A DNA stretch of 64,000 nucleotides from 3-1-20CM-4-69-9 sp963833655 (GTDB taxonomy: Bacteria; Actinomycetota; Thermoleophilia; Gaiellales; Gaiellaceae). The number at the start of each line of letters is the position of its first letter. The first letter of the stretch is position 1. The stretch covers positions 465,499 to 529,498 of the forward strand of contig CAWHYL010000006.1 of the NCBI GenBank assembly GCA_963833655.1, written 5' to 3'. The notes under the pieces were generated by a model. That model was not told the DNA's origin. It saw nothing but the letters and a program-made list of their open reading frames with translations, and did no database searches. Below are positions 16,371 through 24,713 of this stretch, piece by piece. The translations under genes and the position numbers were made by a program.

Positions 16371-17532
16371 GGCACGTGCGCGCTATCAGGAGCTGCCGCT
16401 GCCGGACACGACGCAGGAGCACTGGCGCTTCACGGACCTGCGCGGCTTCGACCCCGACTCGTTCGAGCACGTCCCGGGGTCGGACCCTGAGACACGTCCG
16501 GCCGAGACCATGCTCGATCTCGACGTGGCGGGGCTCGCCACCATCGGCGAGAGCGGCATCACGATCGAGCGCGCGCCCGAGGGCGTCACGTTCCAGCCGC
16601 TCGACGAGGGCGACGAGCGGCTCTACTCGCTCGTCGGCTGGCACGAGAAGTTCGCGGCGCACAACGCGGCGGTGTGGCGGCACGGCCTGCTCGTCCACGT
16701 CCCGCAGGACGTGGTGCTCGACAAGCCGCTGTACGTCCGCATCACGAGCGCGGCGAACGACGCGGCGCTCTTCTGGCGCCTGCTCGTCGTCGCCGACCCC
16801 GGTGCACGCTTCACGCTCGTGGAGGAGATCGTCTCCGCCGACCCGGGGGTGCGCGCCTACACGAACGAGGCGGCCGAGCTCTTCGTCGGCGCGGGCGCCA
16901 AGCTCGAGTACGTGTCGCTGCAGAACCTGTCACGGGAGACGTGGCACTTCGCGTCGCACCACGCACGCGTCGAGCGCGACGCGGAGCTGGACTGGGTCGC
17001 CGGCGGCTTCGGCTCGAAGCGAGGCAAGGTGCGGATCCAGAACGACCTCGCGGGCGAGGGCGCGACCTCCCGCGTGACGGGCGCCTATTTCACCGATGGG
17101 GACCAGCACCTCGACTACGACACGTTCCAGGAGCACATCGCACCGAGCACGACATCGGACTTCGCGTTCAAAGGCGCGCTGCGCGACCGTTCGACAGCGG
17201 TGTGGCGAGGGATGATCCGAGTCGAGCCGGACGCCCAGAAGACGAACGCGTACCAGGAGAACCGAAACTTGATGCTGTCCCCGACGACGCACGCCGTGCC
17301 GATTCCCGGGCTCGAGATCATGGCGAACGACGTGCGCTGCACCCACGGGGCCACCGTCGGGCGGGTCGACCGCGAGCAGCTCTTCTACCTGATGGCCCGC
17401 GGCCTCTCGCGCGGCGAGGCAGAGCGGCTGATCGTGCGCGGTTTCTTCGAGGACGTGCTCGCCCGCGTCGAGCTCGAGCCCGTGCGCGAGGCGCTCGCGA
17501 GCGCGCTCGAAGCGCGCATCCCGCAGGGCTAG
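16360..17532 (+). CDS. sufD: Fe-S cluster assembly protein SufD
   Basis: 390 residues with the SufB/SufD core: ATVGRVDREQLFYLMARGLS and EAERLIVRGFFEDVLARVEL at the C-terminus, and the beta-helix region DFAFKGALRDRSTAVWRGMI in the middle. The N-terminal HWRFTDLRGFD stretch is typical of SufD. SufD pairs with SufB on the SufC dimer. Start GTG at 16360 overlaps the VOC gene. Confidence 0.94.
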   Translation: MNAEARARYQELPLPDTTQEHWRFTDLRGFDPDSFEHVPGSDPETRPAETMLDLDVAGLATIGESGITIERAPEGVTFQPLDEGDERLYSLVGWHEKFAAHNAAVWRHGLLVHVPQDVVLDKPLYVRITSAANDAALFWRLLVVADPGARFTLVEEIVSADPGVRAYTNEAAELFVGAGAKLEYVSLQNLSRETWHFASHHARVERDAELDWVAGGFGSKRGKVRIQNDLAGEGATSRVTGAYFTDGDQHLDYDTFQEHIAPSTTSDFAFKGALRDRSTAVWRGMIRVEPDAQKTNAYQENRNLMLSPTTHAVPIPGLEIMANDVRCTHGATVGRVDREQLFYLMARGLSRGEAERLIVRGFFEDVLARVELEPVREALASALEARIPQG

Positions 17533-17564
17533 CAACTAGCCGCACGAAGCCTCATACTCGGGCG

Positions 17565-18503
17565 GTGCGCCGAGCCCCGCTGCTCGCGGTGGTGGCCCTC
17601 TTGGCGGCCGTTGCCCTGCCGTCGGCGGGAGCGGCCCCCAAGGCGAACGAGCGCGTGCTCGTCGTCCTCGCCTCGACGGGCGCGAAACCGTATTCCGTCG
17701 CCGACGTGCAGCGCGTCTTCGCACAGGCGAACGACTTCCTCCAGCGAGCGTCGTTCGGGCAGGTCCATCTCGACGCGGACGTCACGCCCTGGCTCACCGA
17801 CCTGACGGCGAAGCCCGCCTGCGGCGCGAGCGATACCACCGTCGACTCCATCTTCGCGCCTGCCCGGAACGCTGCGGCGGGGGCCGGCTTCGACGCATCC
17901 CGCTACGACACCGTCGTGTACGAGCTGCCCGACGCACGCTGCGGCTTCTTCGGCGCCACGTTCGGTCACCAGGTGATGCTCACCCACCCGCCGACGGTCG
18001 ACCTGCTCGCCCACGAGCTGGGGCATACCTTCGGCCTCGGCCACGCGATGGCAGCCGACTGCATCGACTACCTCCGCTGCTCCCTCGAGGACACGGGCGA
18101 CACGCTCAGCCCGATGGGCTCCGGGTCGCTGGACTACAGCGCCTACGAGAAGTCGCTGCTCGGCTGGATCCCACCGCAGCCGCACGTCACCTCGCCGAGG
18201 AGCTACGTCCTCGCCCCGCCCACCGCGCGCTCGAAGCTGCCGCAGGCGCTCGTCGTCGAGACGGCGCGCGGCACGTGGTGGATCGAGTACCGCGCGCGGC
18301 CGTTCCGCGGGCTCGTCTTCCGCTTCGTCGACGCCGACAACCACTCCGCGCCCTACGCGCCGTCGGCGATCCTGATCCTCAAGCCGACGAAGCGCGCACG
18401 GCCGTACATCGTGAGGGGCGAGACCTACAGGATCCCGCTCTCCTGGCGCGTCACGCTCACGAAGGCCTCCGCCATGGGGGCCACCGTCCGCTTCCATCCA
18501 TAG
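17565..18503 (+). CDS. Secreted zinc metalloprotease-like protein
   Basis: 312 residues with a cleavable signal peptide (APLLAVVALLAAVALPSAGA). The zinc motif HELGHTFGLGH fits the metzincin consensus HEXXHXXGXXH, and SPMGSGSLDYSAYEKSLLGW supplies a Met-turn region, resembling gametolysin-like (M11) proteases. A beta-rich C-terminal domain follows. It lies between sufD and sufS although it should act outside the cell, so its placement is odd. The GTG start is preceded by CATACT 6 nt upstream, so it may have its own promoter. Confidence 0.8.
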   Translation: MRRAPLLAVVALLAAVALPSAGAAPKANERVLVVLASTGAKPYSVADVQRVFAQANDFLQRASFGQVHLDADVTPWLTDLTAKPACGASDTTVDSIFAPARNAAAGAGFDASRYDTVVYELPDARCGFFGATFGHQVMLTHPPTVDLLAHELGHTFGLGHAMAADCIDYLRCSLEDTGDTLSPMGSGSLDYSAYEKSLLGWIPPQPHVTSPRSYVLAPPTARSKLPQALVVETARGTWWIEYRARPFRGLVFRFVDADNHSAPYAPSAILILKPTKRARPYIVRGETYRIPLSWRVTLTKASAMGATVRFHP

Positions 18504-18511
18504 CCCCCGGG

Positions 18512-18517
18512 TACAGT
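18512..18517 (+). promoter_or_regulatory. Putative internal -10 box for sufS (leaderless)
   Basis: TACAGT lies 6 nt before the GTG of sufS, consistent with a second, leaderless promoter inside the suf operon. Confidence 0.35.
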
Positions 18518-18523
18518 GAGCTG

Positions 18524-19771
18524 GTGGCTGTGAAGACCGAGGCGAGGCTCGATGCGCGCAAGCTGCGCGCCGACTTTCCGATCTTCGAGCAGGAGATCAG
18601 AGGCAAGCCGCTCGCCTATCTCGACTCGGCCGTCAGCGCCCACAAGCCGCGGCAGGTCCTCGACAAGCTGCGCACGTTCTACGAGACCGAGTACGCGAAC
18701 GTCCACCGGGGCGTCTACACGCTGTCGGAGATCGCCACGGCAGAGTACGAGGGCGCGCGCGACAAGGTCGCGCACTTCATCAACGCGCCCGCGTCACGCG
18801 AGCTGATCTTCACGCACGGCGCGACGGAGAGCCTCAACCTCGTCGCCTACGCGTGGGGCCTCGACAACCTCGGGCCCGGCGACGTCGTCGTCGTCACCGA
18901 GCTCGAGCACCACTCCAACTTCGTGCCGTGGCAGTACATCGCGAAGCGGACGGGCGCCGACTTCAAGGCGATCCCGCTCGACGAGCACGGCGAGCTGCAG
19001 CTCGACGCCCTCGACGAGCTGGGCCGGAGCGGCAACGTGAAAGTCGTCGCGAACAATCTCGTCTCGAACGCGCTGGGAACGATCAACCCGATCGAGCAGC
19101 TCGCGGCGTGGGCGCACGAGCGTGGCGCGATCATGGTCGTCGACGCGGCGCAAGCGGCTCCGCACCACGCGATCGACGTGCAGGAGCTCGGCTGCGACTT
19201 CCTCGCCTTCTCGTCCCACAAGATGTGCGGCCCGACGAGCGTCGGCGCGCTGTGGGGGCGAGCGGAGCTGCTCGAGTCGATGTCTCCGTTCAACCTCGGC
19301 GGCCACATGATCCGGTCGGTCAAGCTCGAAGAGACGACCTGGGGGCAGATCCCGTTCAAGTTCGAGGCCGGGACGCAGCCGATCGCCGAGGCCGTCGGCT
19401 TCGGTGCCGCCATCGACTACCTCACCGACATCGGCGTCGCGGCGATCGAGGAGCACGAGCGCGAGCTGCTCGTCTACGCACTCGAGAAGCTCGCGGAGGT
19501 CCCCGGCCTGACCGCGTACGGCCCGGCCCCGGAGCGCCGCGCCGGCATCGTCTCGTTCAACCTCGAGGGCGTGCACCCGCACGACGTCGCGCAGATCCTC
19601 GACATGGAAGGCGTCGCGATCCGCGCCGGGCACCACTGCTGCCAGCCGCTGATGGCGAAGCTCGGCGTCGCGGCGACGAACCGCGCGAGCTTCTACCTCT
19701 ACACGATTCCCGAGGAGATCGAACGCCTCGCCGAAGGCCTGCACAAGGCCCATAAGCTTCTAGCCGTATGA
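18524..19771 (+). CDS. sufS: Cysteine desulfurase SufS
   Basis: 415-residue PLP enzyme that takes sulfur from cysteine for cluster assembly. The PLP lysine is in FSSHKMCGP, the co-factor Asp in VVDAAQAAPH, and the catalytic Cys in RAGHHCCQP. TELEHHSNFVPWQ is typical of group II desulfurases. I place the start at GTG 18524; a GTG two codons later is possible. Its stop overlaps the sufU ATG (ATGA), coupling enzyme and partner. Confidence 0.95.
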   Translation: MAVKTEARLDARKLRADFPIFEQEIRGKPLAYLDSAVSAHKPRQVLDKLRTFYETEYANVHRGVYTLSEIATAEYEGARDKVAHFINAPASRELIFTHGATESLNLVAYAWGLDNLGPGDVVVVTELEHHSNFVPWQYIAKRTGADFKAIPLDEHGELQLDALDELGRSGNVKVVANNLVSNALGTINPIEQLAAWAHERGAIMVVDAAQAAPHHAIDVQELGCDFLAFSSHKMCGPTSVGALWGRAELLESMSPFNLGGHMIRSVKLEETTWGQIPFKFEAGTQPIAEAVGFGAAIDYLTDIGVAAIEEHERELLVYALEKLAEVPGLTAYGPAPERRAGIVSFNLEGVHPHDVAQILDMEGVAIRAGHHCCQPLMAKLGVAATNRASFYLYTIPEEIERLAEGLHKAHKLLAV

Positions 19772-20205
19772 GCGAGTTCGACCAGCTGTACCGCGAGGTG
19801 ATCCTCGACCACTACAAGAACCCGCGCGGCCACGGGCTGATCGAGGACGCCGACGCGGAGGCCGAAGGCCAGAACCCGCTCTGCGGCGACGAGGTCTCGA
19901 TCTACGTCGCGTTCGGCGAGGATGGCGACACGATCGACGAGGTGAAGTTCTCCGGCCGCGGCTGCGCGATCTCGCAGGCCGCCACGTCGATGCTGACCGA
20001 GCTCGTGCAGGGCCGCAGCGCTCAGGAGGTCGCGACGCTTCCGCGCGAGGAGCTGCTCGACGAGATCGGCATCCCGTTGACGCCGGTGCGTTTGAAGTGC
20101 GCACTGCTCGGCCTCTCGACGCTGAAGCTGGCGCTGCACAAGGCGAAGGGGACGCCGCTCCCGGAGGAGTGGGCGGGCGCTTCCTCCGACCTCGAGCTGA
20201 ACTAG
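19768..20205 (+). CDS. sufU: SufU-type Fe-S assembly / sulfur-transfer protein
   Basis: 145 residues. The three conserved cysteines are in NPLCGD, GRGCAIS and RLKCALL, with the Asp of CGDEV; these bind zinc in SufU and accept sulfur from SufS. The spacing between the second and third Cys is long, as in SufU rather than IscU. It directly follows sufS with an ATGA overlap. Confidence 0.93.
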   Translation: MSEFDQLYREVILDHYKNPRGHGLIEDADAEAEGQNPLCGDEVSIYVAFGEDGDTIDEVKFSGRGCAISQAATSMLTELVQGRSAQEVATLPREELLDEIGIPLTPVRLKCALLGLSTLKLALHKAKGTPLPEEWAGASSDLELN

Positions 20206-20208
20206 CAC

Positions 20209-20520
20209 GTGCCGGAGCTCGACGTCTGCCCGGTCGAGGAGCTGCCCTCGTGCTCGGTGCGCATCGTGTGGGCCGGGTCGCTGGCAGTCGGCGTGTACAA
20301 CCTGAACGGTGAGTACTACGCGCTCGAGGACCGCTGCTCGCACGACGACGGGCCGCTGTGCGAAGGCGACTTCGACTGCGACGACGGGATCGCGATCTGC
20401 CCGCGGCACGGCGCGAACATCGACATCCGTACCGGCCGTGCGCTGACGCTGCCTGCCGTCGACCCCGTCGCCACCTATCCCGTCCATGTGGTCGACGGGG
20501 TGGTCAAGGTTCAGGTGTGA
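20209..20520 (+). CDS. Rieske-type [2Fe-2S] ferredoxin
   Basis: 103 residues with both Rieske motifs, CSHDDGPL (CXH) and CPRHGAN (CXXH), and the small-domain pattern of oxygenase-type ferredoxins rather than of bc1 complexes. It has no signal or membrane segment, so it is cytoplasmic. Such genes commonly sit at the end of suf operons and may be an electron donor for assembly. The GTG start is 3 nt after the sufU stop. Confidence 0.88.
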   Translation: MPELDVCPVEELPSCSVRIVWAGSLAVGVYNLNGEYYALEDRCSHDDGPLCEGDFDCDDGIAICPRHGANIDIRTGRALTLPAVDPVATYPVHVVDGVVKVQV

Positions 20521-21098
20521 GCGAGCCGAAGCGCTGTTGGACGACGACTGATCCGGCCTACAACGCATACCACGACGACGAGTGGGGGCGGCCGGTGACG
20601 GACGAGCGCGGGCTGCTCGAGCGGCTCTGCCTCGAGGGCTTCCAGTCCGGGCTCTCTTGGTTGACGATCCTGCGCAAGCGGGACAACTTCCGCGCCGCGT
20701 TCGCGAACTTCGAGGCCGAGACGGTCGCGCGGTTCGGCGAGAGCGACGTGCAGCGCCTGCTCGGTGACACCGGGATCGTGCGGCATCGCGGCAAGATCGA
20801 GGCCGCGATCGCGAACGCCCGCGGCACGCTCGAGCTGCGCGAGCGGGGAACGCCGCTGCAGGAGCTGCTCTGGTCGCATCGGCCGGCGAAGCACCGGGCG
20901 CCGCGCGGGAACGGCGACTGGCAGGCCACCTCGCCGGAGTCCGTGGCGTTGTCGAAAGCGCTGAAGCGTGCCGGCTTTCGCTTCGTCGGCCCGACGACCG
21001 TCTACGCGGCGATGCAGGCCTGCGGCGTCGTCAACGACCACCTTGCGGACTGCTTCGTCCGCGCGGCCGTGCAGAAGGAGATCGATGCCGTTGCTTGA
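20517..21098 (+). CDS. tag: DNA-3-methyladenine glycosylase I
   Basis: 193-residue base-excision repair enzyme. The N-terminus CWTTTDPAYNAYHDDEWGRP is the Tag signature, followed by FQSGLSWLTILRKRDNFRAA and the C-terminal FVGPTTVYAAMQACGVVNDH. It removes 3-methyladenine from alkylated DNA. The GTG start overlaps the Rieske TGA, so it is translated with the suf operon, an unusual pairing of DNA repair and Fe-S assembly. Confidence 0.92.
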   Translation: MSEPKRCWTTTDPAYNAYHDDEWGRPVTDERGLLERLCLEGFQSGLSWLTILRKRDNFRAAFANFEAETVARFGESDVQRLLGDTGIVRHRGKIEAAIANARGTLELRERGTPLQELLWSHRPAKHRAPRGNGDWQATSPESVALSKALKRAGFRFVGPTTVYAAMQACGVVNDHLADCFVRAAVQKEIDAVA

Positions 21099-21684
21099 CG
21101 ACCGCGTACGCCGGGTGCTGTCCCGCCTCGAGGAGGAGGACGCAGCCGAGCGGGCGGCAGGCCTGCCGCCCGCCGAGCGGTCGCGCGCGGTCGAGCCGAC
21201 GACCGGCCGCTTCCTCTTCTCGCTCGTCGCGCCGCAGACCGACTGCGAGGTGCTCGAGCTCGGCGGCTCGCGGGGCTACTCGACGACCTGGCTCGCGGCA
21301 GGCGTGCGCAACCTGGGTGGGCGCGTGCTCTCCGTCGAGCACGACCCCCGCAAGGTCGCCGCCTGGCGCACCAACATCGCCGACGCCGGGCTCGAGGACT
21401 GGGCCGAGCTGGTCGAGGGCGACGCGAAGGCCGCCGTGCCTGCGATCGAGGACGTCTTCGACGTCGTGTTCCTGGACGCGGAGAAGGGCGACTACGAAGA
21501 GCTCTTCGCGAAGGCGCGCGCCAAGCTCGAGCCGGGCGCCCTCGTCGTCGCCGACAACGTGCTCTCGCACCAGGAGACCCTCGGGGCGTACTCACAGGCG
21601 CGCCAGAGCGACCCCAGCCTCCTGTCCGTGACCGTCCCGCTCGACCGCGGCCTGGAGCTCAGCGTCGTACTCCGCGACGCTTGA
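21085..21684 (+). CDS. O-methyltransferase-like SAM-dependent methyltransferase
   Basis: 199 residues with the class I fold of the caffeoyl-CoA O-methyltransferase type. Motif I is VLELGGSRGYSTTWL, the acidic loop LSVEHDP, and the later strand VFLDAEKGDYEELF. The substrate is unknown. The ATG at 21085 has AGAAGGAG upstream and overlaps the tag gene by 14 bases. It is the last protein gene of the suf operon. Confidence 0.85.
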   Translation: MPLLDDRVRRVLSRLEEEDAAERAAGLPPAERSRAVEPTTGRFLFSLVAPQTDCEVLELGGSRGYSTTWLAAGVRNLGGRVLSVEHDPRKVAAWRTNIADAGLEDWAELVEGDAKAAVPAIEDVFDVVFLDAEKGDYEELFAKARAKLEPGALVVADNVLSHQETLGAYSQARQSDPSLLSVTVPLDRGLELSVVLRDA

Positions 21685-21704
21685 TATTCTGCGGTCAACC
21701 GCGG

Positions 21705-21718
21705 AAAGGAGGTGGTCC
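21705..21718 (+). promoter_or_regulatory. Extended Shine-Dalgarno sequence
   Basis: AAAGGAGGTGGTCC matches the complement of the 16S rRNA 3' end (AAAGGAGGTGATCC) at 13 of 14 positions, much longer than any other ribosome site in the window. A GTG follows at 21723 after a 10-nt spacer, but it opens only 13 codons. Confidence 0.6.
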
Positions 21719-21888
21719 GAGAGTGGAGATTTCCAGTACGGGCAGTGGAGGTACCAGCGGGTAGAGGTGCGTCCCCGGGACCTACGGGGAATCGCCTAGC
21801 CAGCGTGGGGGACGACGCGTTACGCGCCGCCCGGCTCTTGGGCCGAGGCAGGAAGCGCCTCTACTAATCCATCGCTGGTAACCGGATC

Positions 21889-21918
21889 GGGGCCGCCGCA
21901 AGGCGGCCCCTGTCTTTT
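21889..21918 (+). terminator. Intrinsic terminator after the orphan transcript
   Basis: GGGGCCGCC and GGCGGCCCC form a 9-bp stem on a GCAA loop, followed by TGTCTTTT. The end touches the stop codon of the convergent gene. Confidence 0.85.
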
Positions 21919-22805
21919 CAGACGGCGCGGCGCAGCTGGTCGTCGAGCGGCACCAGGGGGAGCTGGAACGTCCGCACAGCCTCATCGTTCGAGACGACGT
22001 TGTCGCCGTGCTCGAGCATCTTCAGCAGGTCGCGCGTCAGCGGGATGTTCCCGGGCAGCCGCTCCGTCAGGAGCGCGTTCGCGCGCATCAGCACCATCGG
22101 GACGTGGACGCTCGGGCGACGCTGCCGGAGGGTGCGCTTGAGCCGCGACCAGAACTCGTTCCACGTGACGGCGTCGGGGCCGCCGAGGTCGTAGACGCGC
22201 CCCGAGACGTCGTCGCGCGTGACCGCCTCGCCGAGGTACGACGCGACGTCGTCGGCCCAGATCGGCTGGATTCGCTGCCGTCCGCTACCCGTGATCGGCG
22301 TGACCGGCGAGAGGCGTGCGAGCTTCACGAACGTCGGCAGGATCCCGCCGTCGCGTCCGAAGACGAAGCTCGGCCGAAAGACCGCGTACGGAATCCCCGA
22401 GTCGCGGACGAGCGCCTCCGTCTCCCACTTGGCGTGGTAGTAGGGAACGAGGTCCTTCGTCTGCTCGCTCGTGCCGAGCGCGCTCATGTGCACGAACCGC
22501 CCGACGCCGGCGTCGCTCGCTGCGGCGAGGAGGCTCCGCGTTCCGTCGACCATGATCCGCTGGAAGTCCTCCTCACGCCCCTGGCGGATCGCGACGAGGT
22601 GCACGACCGTATCGGCGCCGTCGACGGCGCGGCGCAACGCCGCCGGGTCCGTCAGGTCGCCCTGCACGAGCTCGCATCCCCACGCCGCGAGCGTCGACGC
22701 CTTGCGCGTGTCGCGCACGAGGCACCGAACCGGGAGGTCGCGCCCGCGCAGGTCGTGAACGACGTGGCCGCCGACGAACCCTGTCCCCCCGGTGACGAGG
22801 ATCAA
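21918..22805 (-). CDS. Atypical SDR / NDUFA9-like NAD(P)-binding protein
   Basis: 295 residues. The N-terminal ILVTGGTGFVGGHVV is the nucleotide-binding glycine motif of atypical short-chain reductases, and YYHAKWETEALVRDSGIPYA supplies the Tyr-like region with a Lys. It resembles complex I NDUFA9/YcfC-type proteins that bind NAD(P)H. The C-terminal half is helical and less conserved. The TTG start overlaps the dcd TGA (TTGA), so both are co-translated. The substrate is unknown. Confidence 0.8.
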   Translation of the reverse strand: MILVTGGTGFVGGHVVHDLRGRDLPVRCLVRDTRKASTLAAWGCELVQGDLTDPAALRRAVDGADTVVHLVAIRQGREEDFQRIMVDGTRSLLAAASDAGVGRFVHMSALGTSEQTKDLVPYYHAKWETEALVRDSGIPYAVFRPSFVFGRDGGILPTFVKLARLSPVTPITGSGRQRIQPIWADDVASYLGEAVTRDDVSGRVYDLGGPDAVTWNEFWSRLKRTLRQRRPSVHVPMVLMRANALLTERLPGNIPLTRDLLKMLEHGDNVVSNDEAVRTFQLPLVPLDDQLRRAV

Positions 22806-23380
22806 CCGGCCGGCTCGCGCTGGAAGTTCTGCCAGTAGCGGGACGGCGTCGGGCCGCGCTGCCCCTGGTACTTCGAGCCGATCTCGCCGGTGCCGTACGG
22901 CGTCTCCGCCGGCTCGGTGAGCTGCACGAAGGAGATCTGCCCGATCTTCATGCCGGGGTAGATCGTCACCGGCAGGTTGGCGACGTTCGAGAGCTCGAGC
23001 GTGACGTGGCCGTCCCAGCCCGGGTCGATGAACCCTGCCGTGGAGTGGATGAGTAGTCCCAGACGGCCGAGACTCGATTTTCCCTCTAGGCGGGCCACGA
23101 GATCGTCGGGCAGGCGCACACGCTCGAGCGTCGAGCCGAGCACGAACTCACCGGGATGGAGGACGAAGGGCGTGTCCTCGTCGACCTCGACGAGCTCGGT
23201 GAGATCCTCCTGCTCCTCCCGCACGTCGATGTACGGGTAACGGTTGTTGTGAAAGACCCTGAAGTACCGGTCGACGCGAACGTCGACGCTCGACGGCTGC
23301 AGGAGCGAGTCGTCGTACGGCTCGATCTCGATTCGGCCTTCCTGCAAGAGACGCGCAATCGTCCGGTCTGACAGGACCAC
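22802..23380 (-). CDS. dcd: dCTP deaminase
   Basis: 192 residues. Family motifs are LLQPSSVDVRV, FVLHPGEFVLGSTLE, GKSSLGRLGLLIHSTAGFID (active-site Glu follows in VTLELSN) and the C-terminal KYQGQRGPTPSRYWQNF. It deaminates dCTP for dTTP synthesis. Mycobacterial relatives are bifunctional dCTP deaminase/dUTPases with a similar C-terminus; which type this is cannot be settled by eye. A TAGAAT -10 box lies 6 nt before the GTG. Confidence 0.94.
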   Translation of the reverse strand: MVLSDRTIARLLQEGRIEIEPYDDSLLQPSSVDVRVDRYFRVFHNNRYPYIDVREEQEDLTELVEVDEDTPFVLHPGEFVLGSTLERVRLPDDLVARLEGKSSLGRLGLLIHSTAGFIDPGWDGHVTLELSNVANLPVTIYPGMKIGQISFVQLTEPAETPYGTGEIGSKYQGQRGPTPSRYWQNFQREPAG

Positions 23381-23386
23381 GGCGCG

Positions 23387-23392
23387 ATTCTA
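23387..23392 (-). promoter_or_regulatory. Putative -10 box for dcd (leaderless)
   Basis: TAGAAT, close to the TATAAT consensus, 6 nt before the dcd GTG. Confidence 0.5.
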
Positions 23393-23407
23393 CGGGCGGC
23401 TCAGGAG

Positions 23408-24658
23408 GTGTTAGGTTTCCCAGCCTTGCCGCAGGCCAGGCCCCCCAGGCCCCCGAGGGCGCCCAGCAACGTCCTCCAGCCGGTCGACCCCAGCGCGCGC
23501 TCGAAGCTGCGCCGGGCCGAGGCGCGGCAGCGTCGCCACAAGCAGCGCCTGCGCATCGCCGGCGCCCTGCTCGCGCTGATCGCAGCCGGCGTGATCGGCG
23601 GCGTCATCGCGACGCACGTCCACGGGCACGACCCCGTGCGCGCGTCGGCGCGCTCGCAGCCGGCGCCACACCGAGCGAAGAGCCTGCAGCCCCGTCCGCT
23701 CCCGAAGGAAGTGCACGGCGTCCACGTGACAATGGCTCTCGCAGGGATCCCGGGGAAGCTCGAGCAGTACGTCGCGATGAAGAAGAGCGGCCTCAACACC
23801 ATCGAGCTCGACGTCAAGGACGAGAACGGCGAGGTCGGCTGGCCGGTGAACGTCCCGCTGGCGCGCAGGGTCGGCTCCGCCATGCGCTACTACAACCCCG
23901 AGCGGGCCGTCGCCAAGATCCATGCCGCCGGCCTCTACCTGATCGGCCGGGTCGTGACGTTCGAGGACCCGGTGCTGTCGGAGAACGCGCCGCAGCTCGC
24001 GATCCGCCGCGCCGACGGCTCGCGCTGGGTGAACAGCGGCGGCCTCGGCTGGACGAACGAGTACGACAAACGCGTATGGAAGTACAACGTCGACATCGCG
24101 GTTCAGGCCGCGAAGCTCGGGTTCGACGAGATCCAGTTCGACTACGTCCGTTTCCCGAGCGACGGCGACCTCTCGCAGATCCGCTATCCGGGCGCCCACT
24201 CGCAGCCGATGGGATGGACGATCCCGGCCTTCCTCAAGTACGCGCGCTCACGCCTGCACCCCCTCGGCGTGCGCCTGTCCGTCGACGTCTTCGGCCTGTC
24301 GGCGACACGCGACCTCGGGATCGGCCAGTTCCCGGCACGGATCGCACCGCTCGTCGACACGATCTACCCGATGGTGTACCCGTCGCATTACGTTTCGGGC
24401 GAGTACAACATCGTCAACCCGGACGACCGGCCCGGGACGACAGTCGCGTACTCGCTGCGCGATTTCCGCTCAAAGGTGCAGGGCCGCAAGACGCTGCTCG
24501 TCCCGTGGCTTCAGGACTTCTCGCTCGGCCGCACCTACACGCTCGCCGACGTCCAGGATCAGATCCAGGCGGCCCGGCTCGAGCACGTGAAGGGGTTCAT
24601 GCTCTGGAACGCCGCCGGCGTCTACACGGTCAGGGCGCTGGCGACAAAGCCCTTCTGA
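23408..24658 (+). CDS. Membrane-anchored putative glycoside hydrolase (DUF4015-like)
   Basis: 416 residues: a basic cytoplasmic N-terminus, one helix (RIAGALLALIAAGVIGGVIA, about 48-68), a Pro-rich linker and a TIM-barrel-like domain from about residue 100. The phrases GLNTIELDVKDENGEVGWP, FDEIQFDYVRFPSDG and VDTIYPMVYPSHY fit the putative glycosyl hydrolase family PF13200, with acidic residues in FDYVRFPSDG likely catalytic. It probably acts on the outer face on an unknown glycan. The GTG at 23408 abuts the GGAGG, so the true start may be a little further downstream (TTG in the same frame). Confidence 0.78.
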   Translation: MLGFPALPQARPPRPPRAPSNVLQPVDPSARSKLRRAEARQRRHKQRLRIAGALLALIAAGVIGGVIATHVHGHDPVRASARSQPAPHRAKSLQPRPLPKEVHGVHVTMALAGIPGKLEQYVAMKKSGLNTIELDVKDENGEVGWPVNVPLARRVGSAMRYYNPERAVAKIHAAGLYLIGRVVTFEDPVLSENAPQLAIRRADGSRWVNSGGLGWTNEYDKRVWKYNVDIAVQAAKLGFDEIQFDYVRFPSDGDLSQIRYPGAHSQPMGWTIPAFLKYARSRLHPLGVRLSVDVFGLSATRDLGIGQFPARIAPLVDTIYPMVYPSHYVSGEYNIVNPDDRPGTTVAYSLRDFRSKVQGRKTLLVPWLQDFSLGRTYTLADVQDQIQAARLEHVKGFMLWNAAGVYTVRALATKPF

Positions 24659-24661
24659 AAC

Positions 24662-24675
24662 CTGTCTATACAGGT
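24662..24675. promoter_or_regulatory. Small inverted repeat upstream of gabT
   Basis: CCTGT-CTAT-ACAGG lies 38 bp before the gabT start and about 25 bp upstream of its presumed -10 box, a good place for an operator. The binding protein is unknown. Confidence 0.35.
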
Positions 24676-24699
24676 ATGCAGCGCGGCCGGTCGCTGCGT

Positions 24700-24705
24700 T
24701 ATCGT
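24700..24705 (+). promoter_or_regulatory. Putative -10 box for gabT (leaderless)
   Basis: TATCGT (TANNNT) 8 nt before the ATG of gabT; no Shine-Dalgarno sequence is visible. Confidence 0.4.
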
Positions 24706-24713
24706 GGACGTCG

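Larger units (their letters stand above)
21689..21918 (+). ncRNA. Orphan short transcript with extended Shine-Dalgarno and terminator
   Basis: A 230-bp block after the suf operon that no gene explains. It contains a CTGCGG/CCGCGG hairpin, a long anti-SD complement (21705-21718), further stems (CCCCG/CGGGG around 21772-21788; CCAGCG at 21799 with CGCTGG at 21872) and a strong intrinsic terminator. It may be a structured RNA. It may also encode a small protein: one frame reads FQYGQWRYQRVEVRPRDLRG up to about 21796, and the frame one base back reads SVGDDALRAARLLGRGRKRL up to a TAA at 21867. Each half has high GC at third positions in its own frame, so a frameshift or recoding event is conceivable. 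I do not recognise a known RNA family. Confidence 0.4.

Noticed and set aside
21723..21764. Thirteen-codon leader from the GTG after the extended Shine-Dalgarno
   Set aside because: Spacing is right, but the peptide is low-complexity (Ser/Gly/Thr) and third-position GC is poor; described within the orphan transcript instead.
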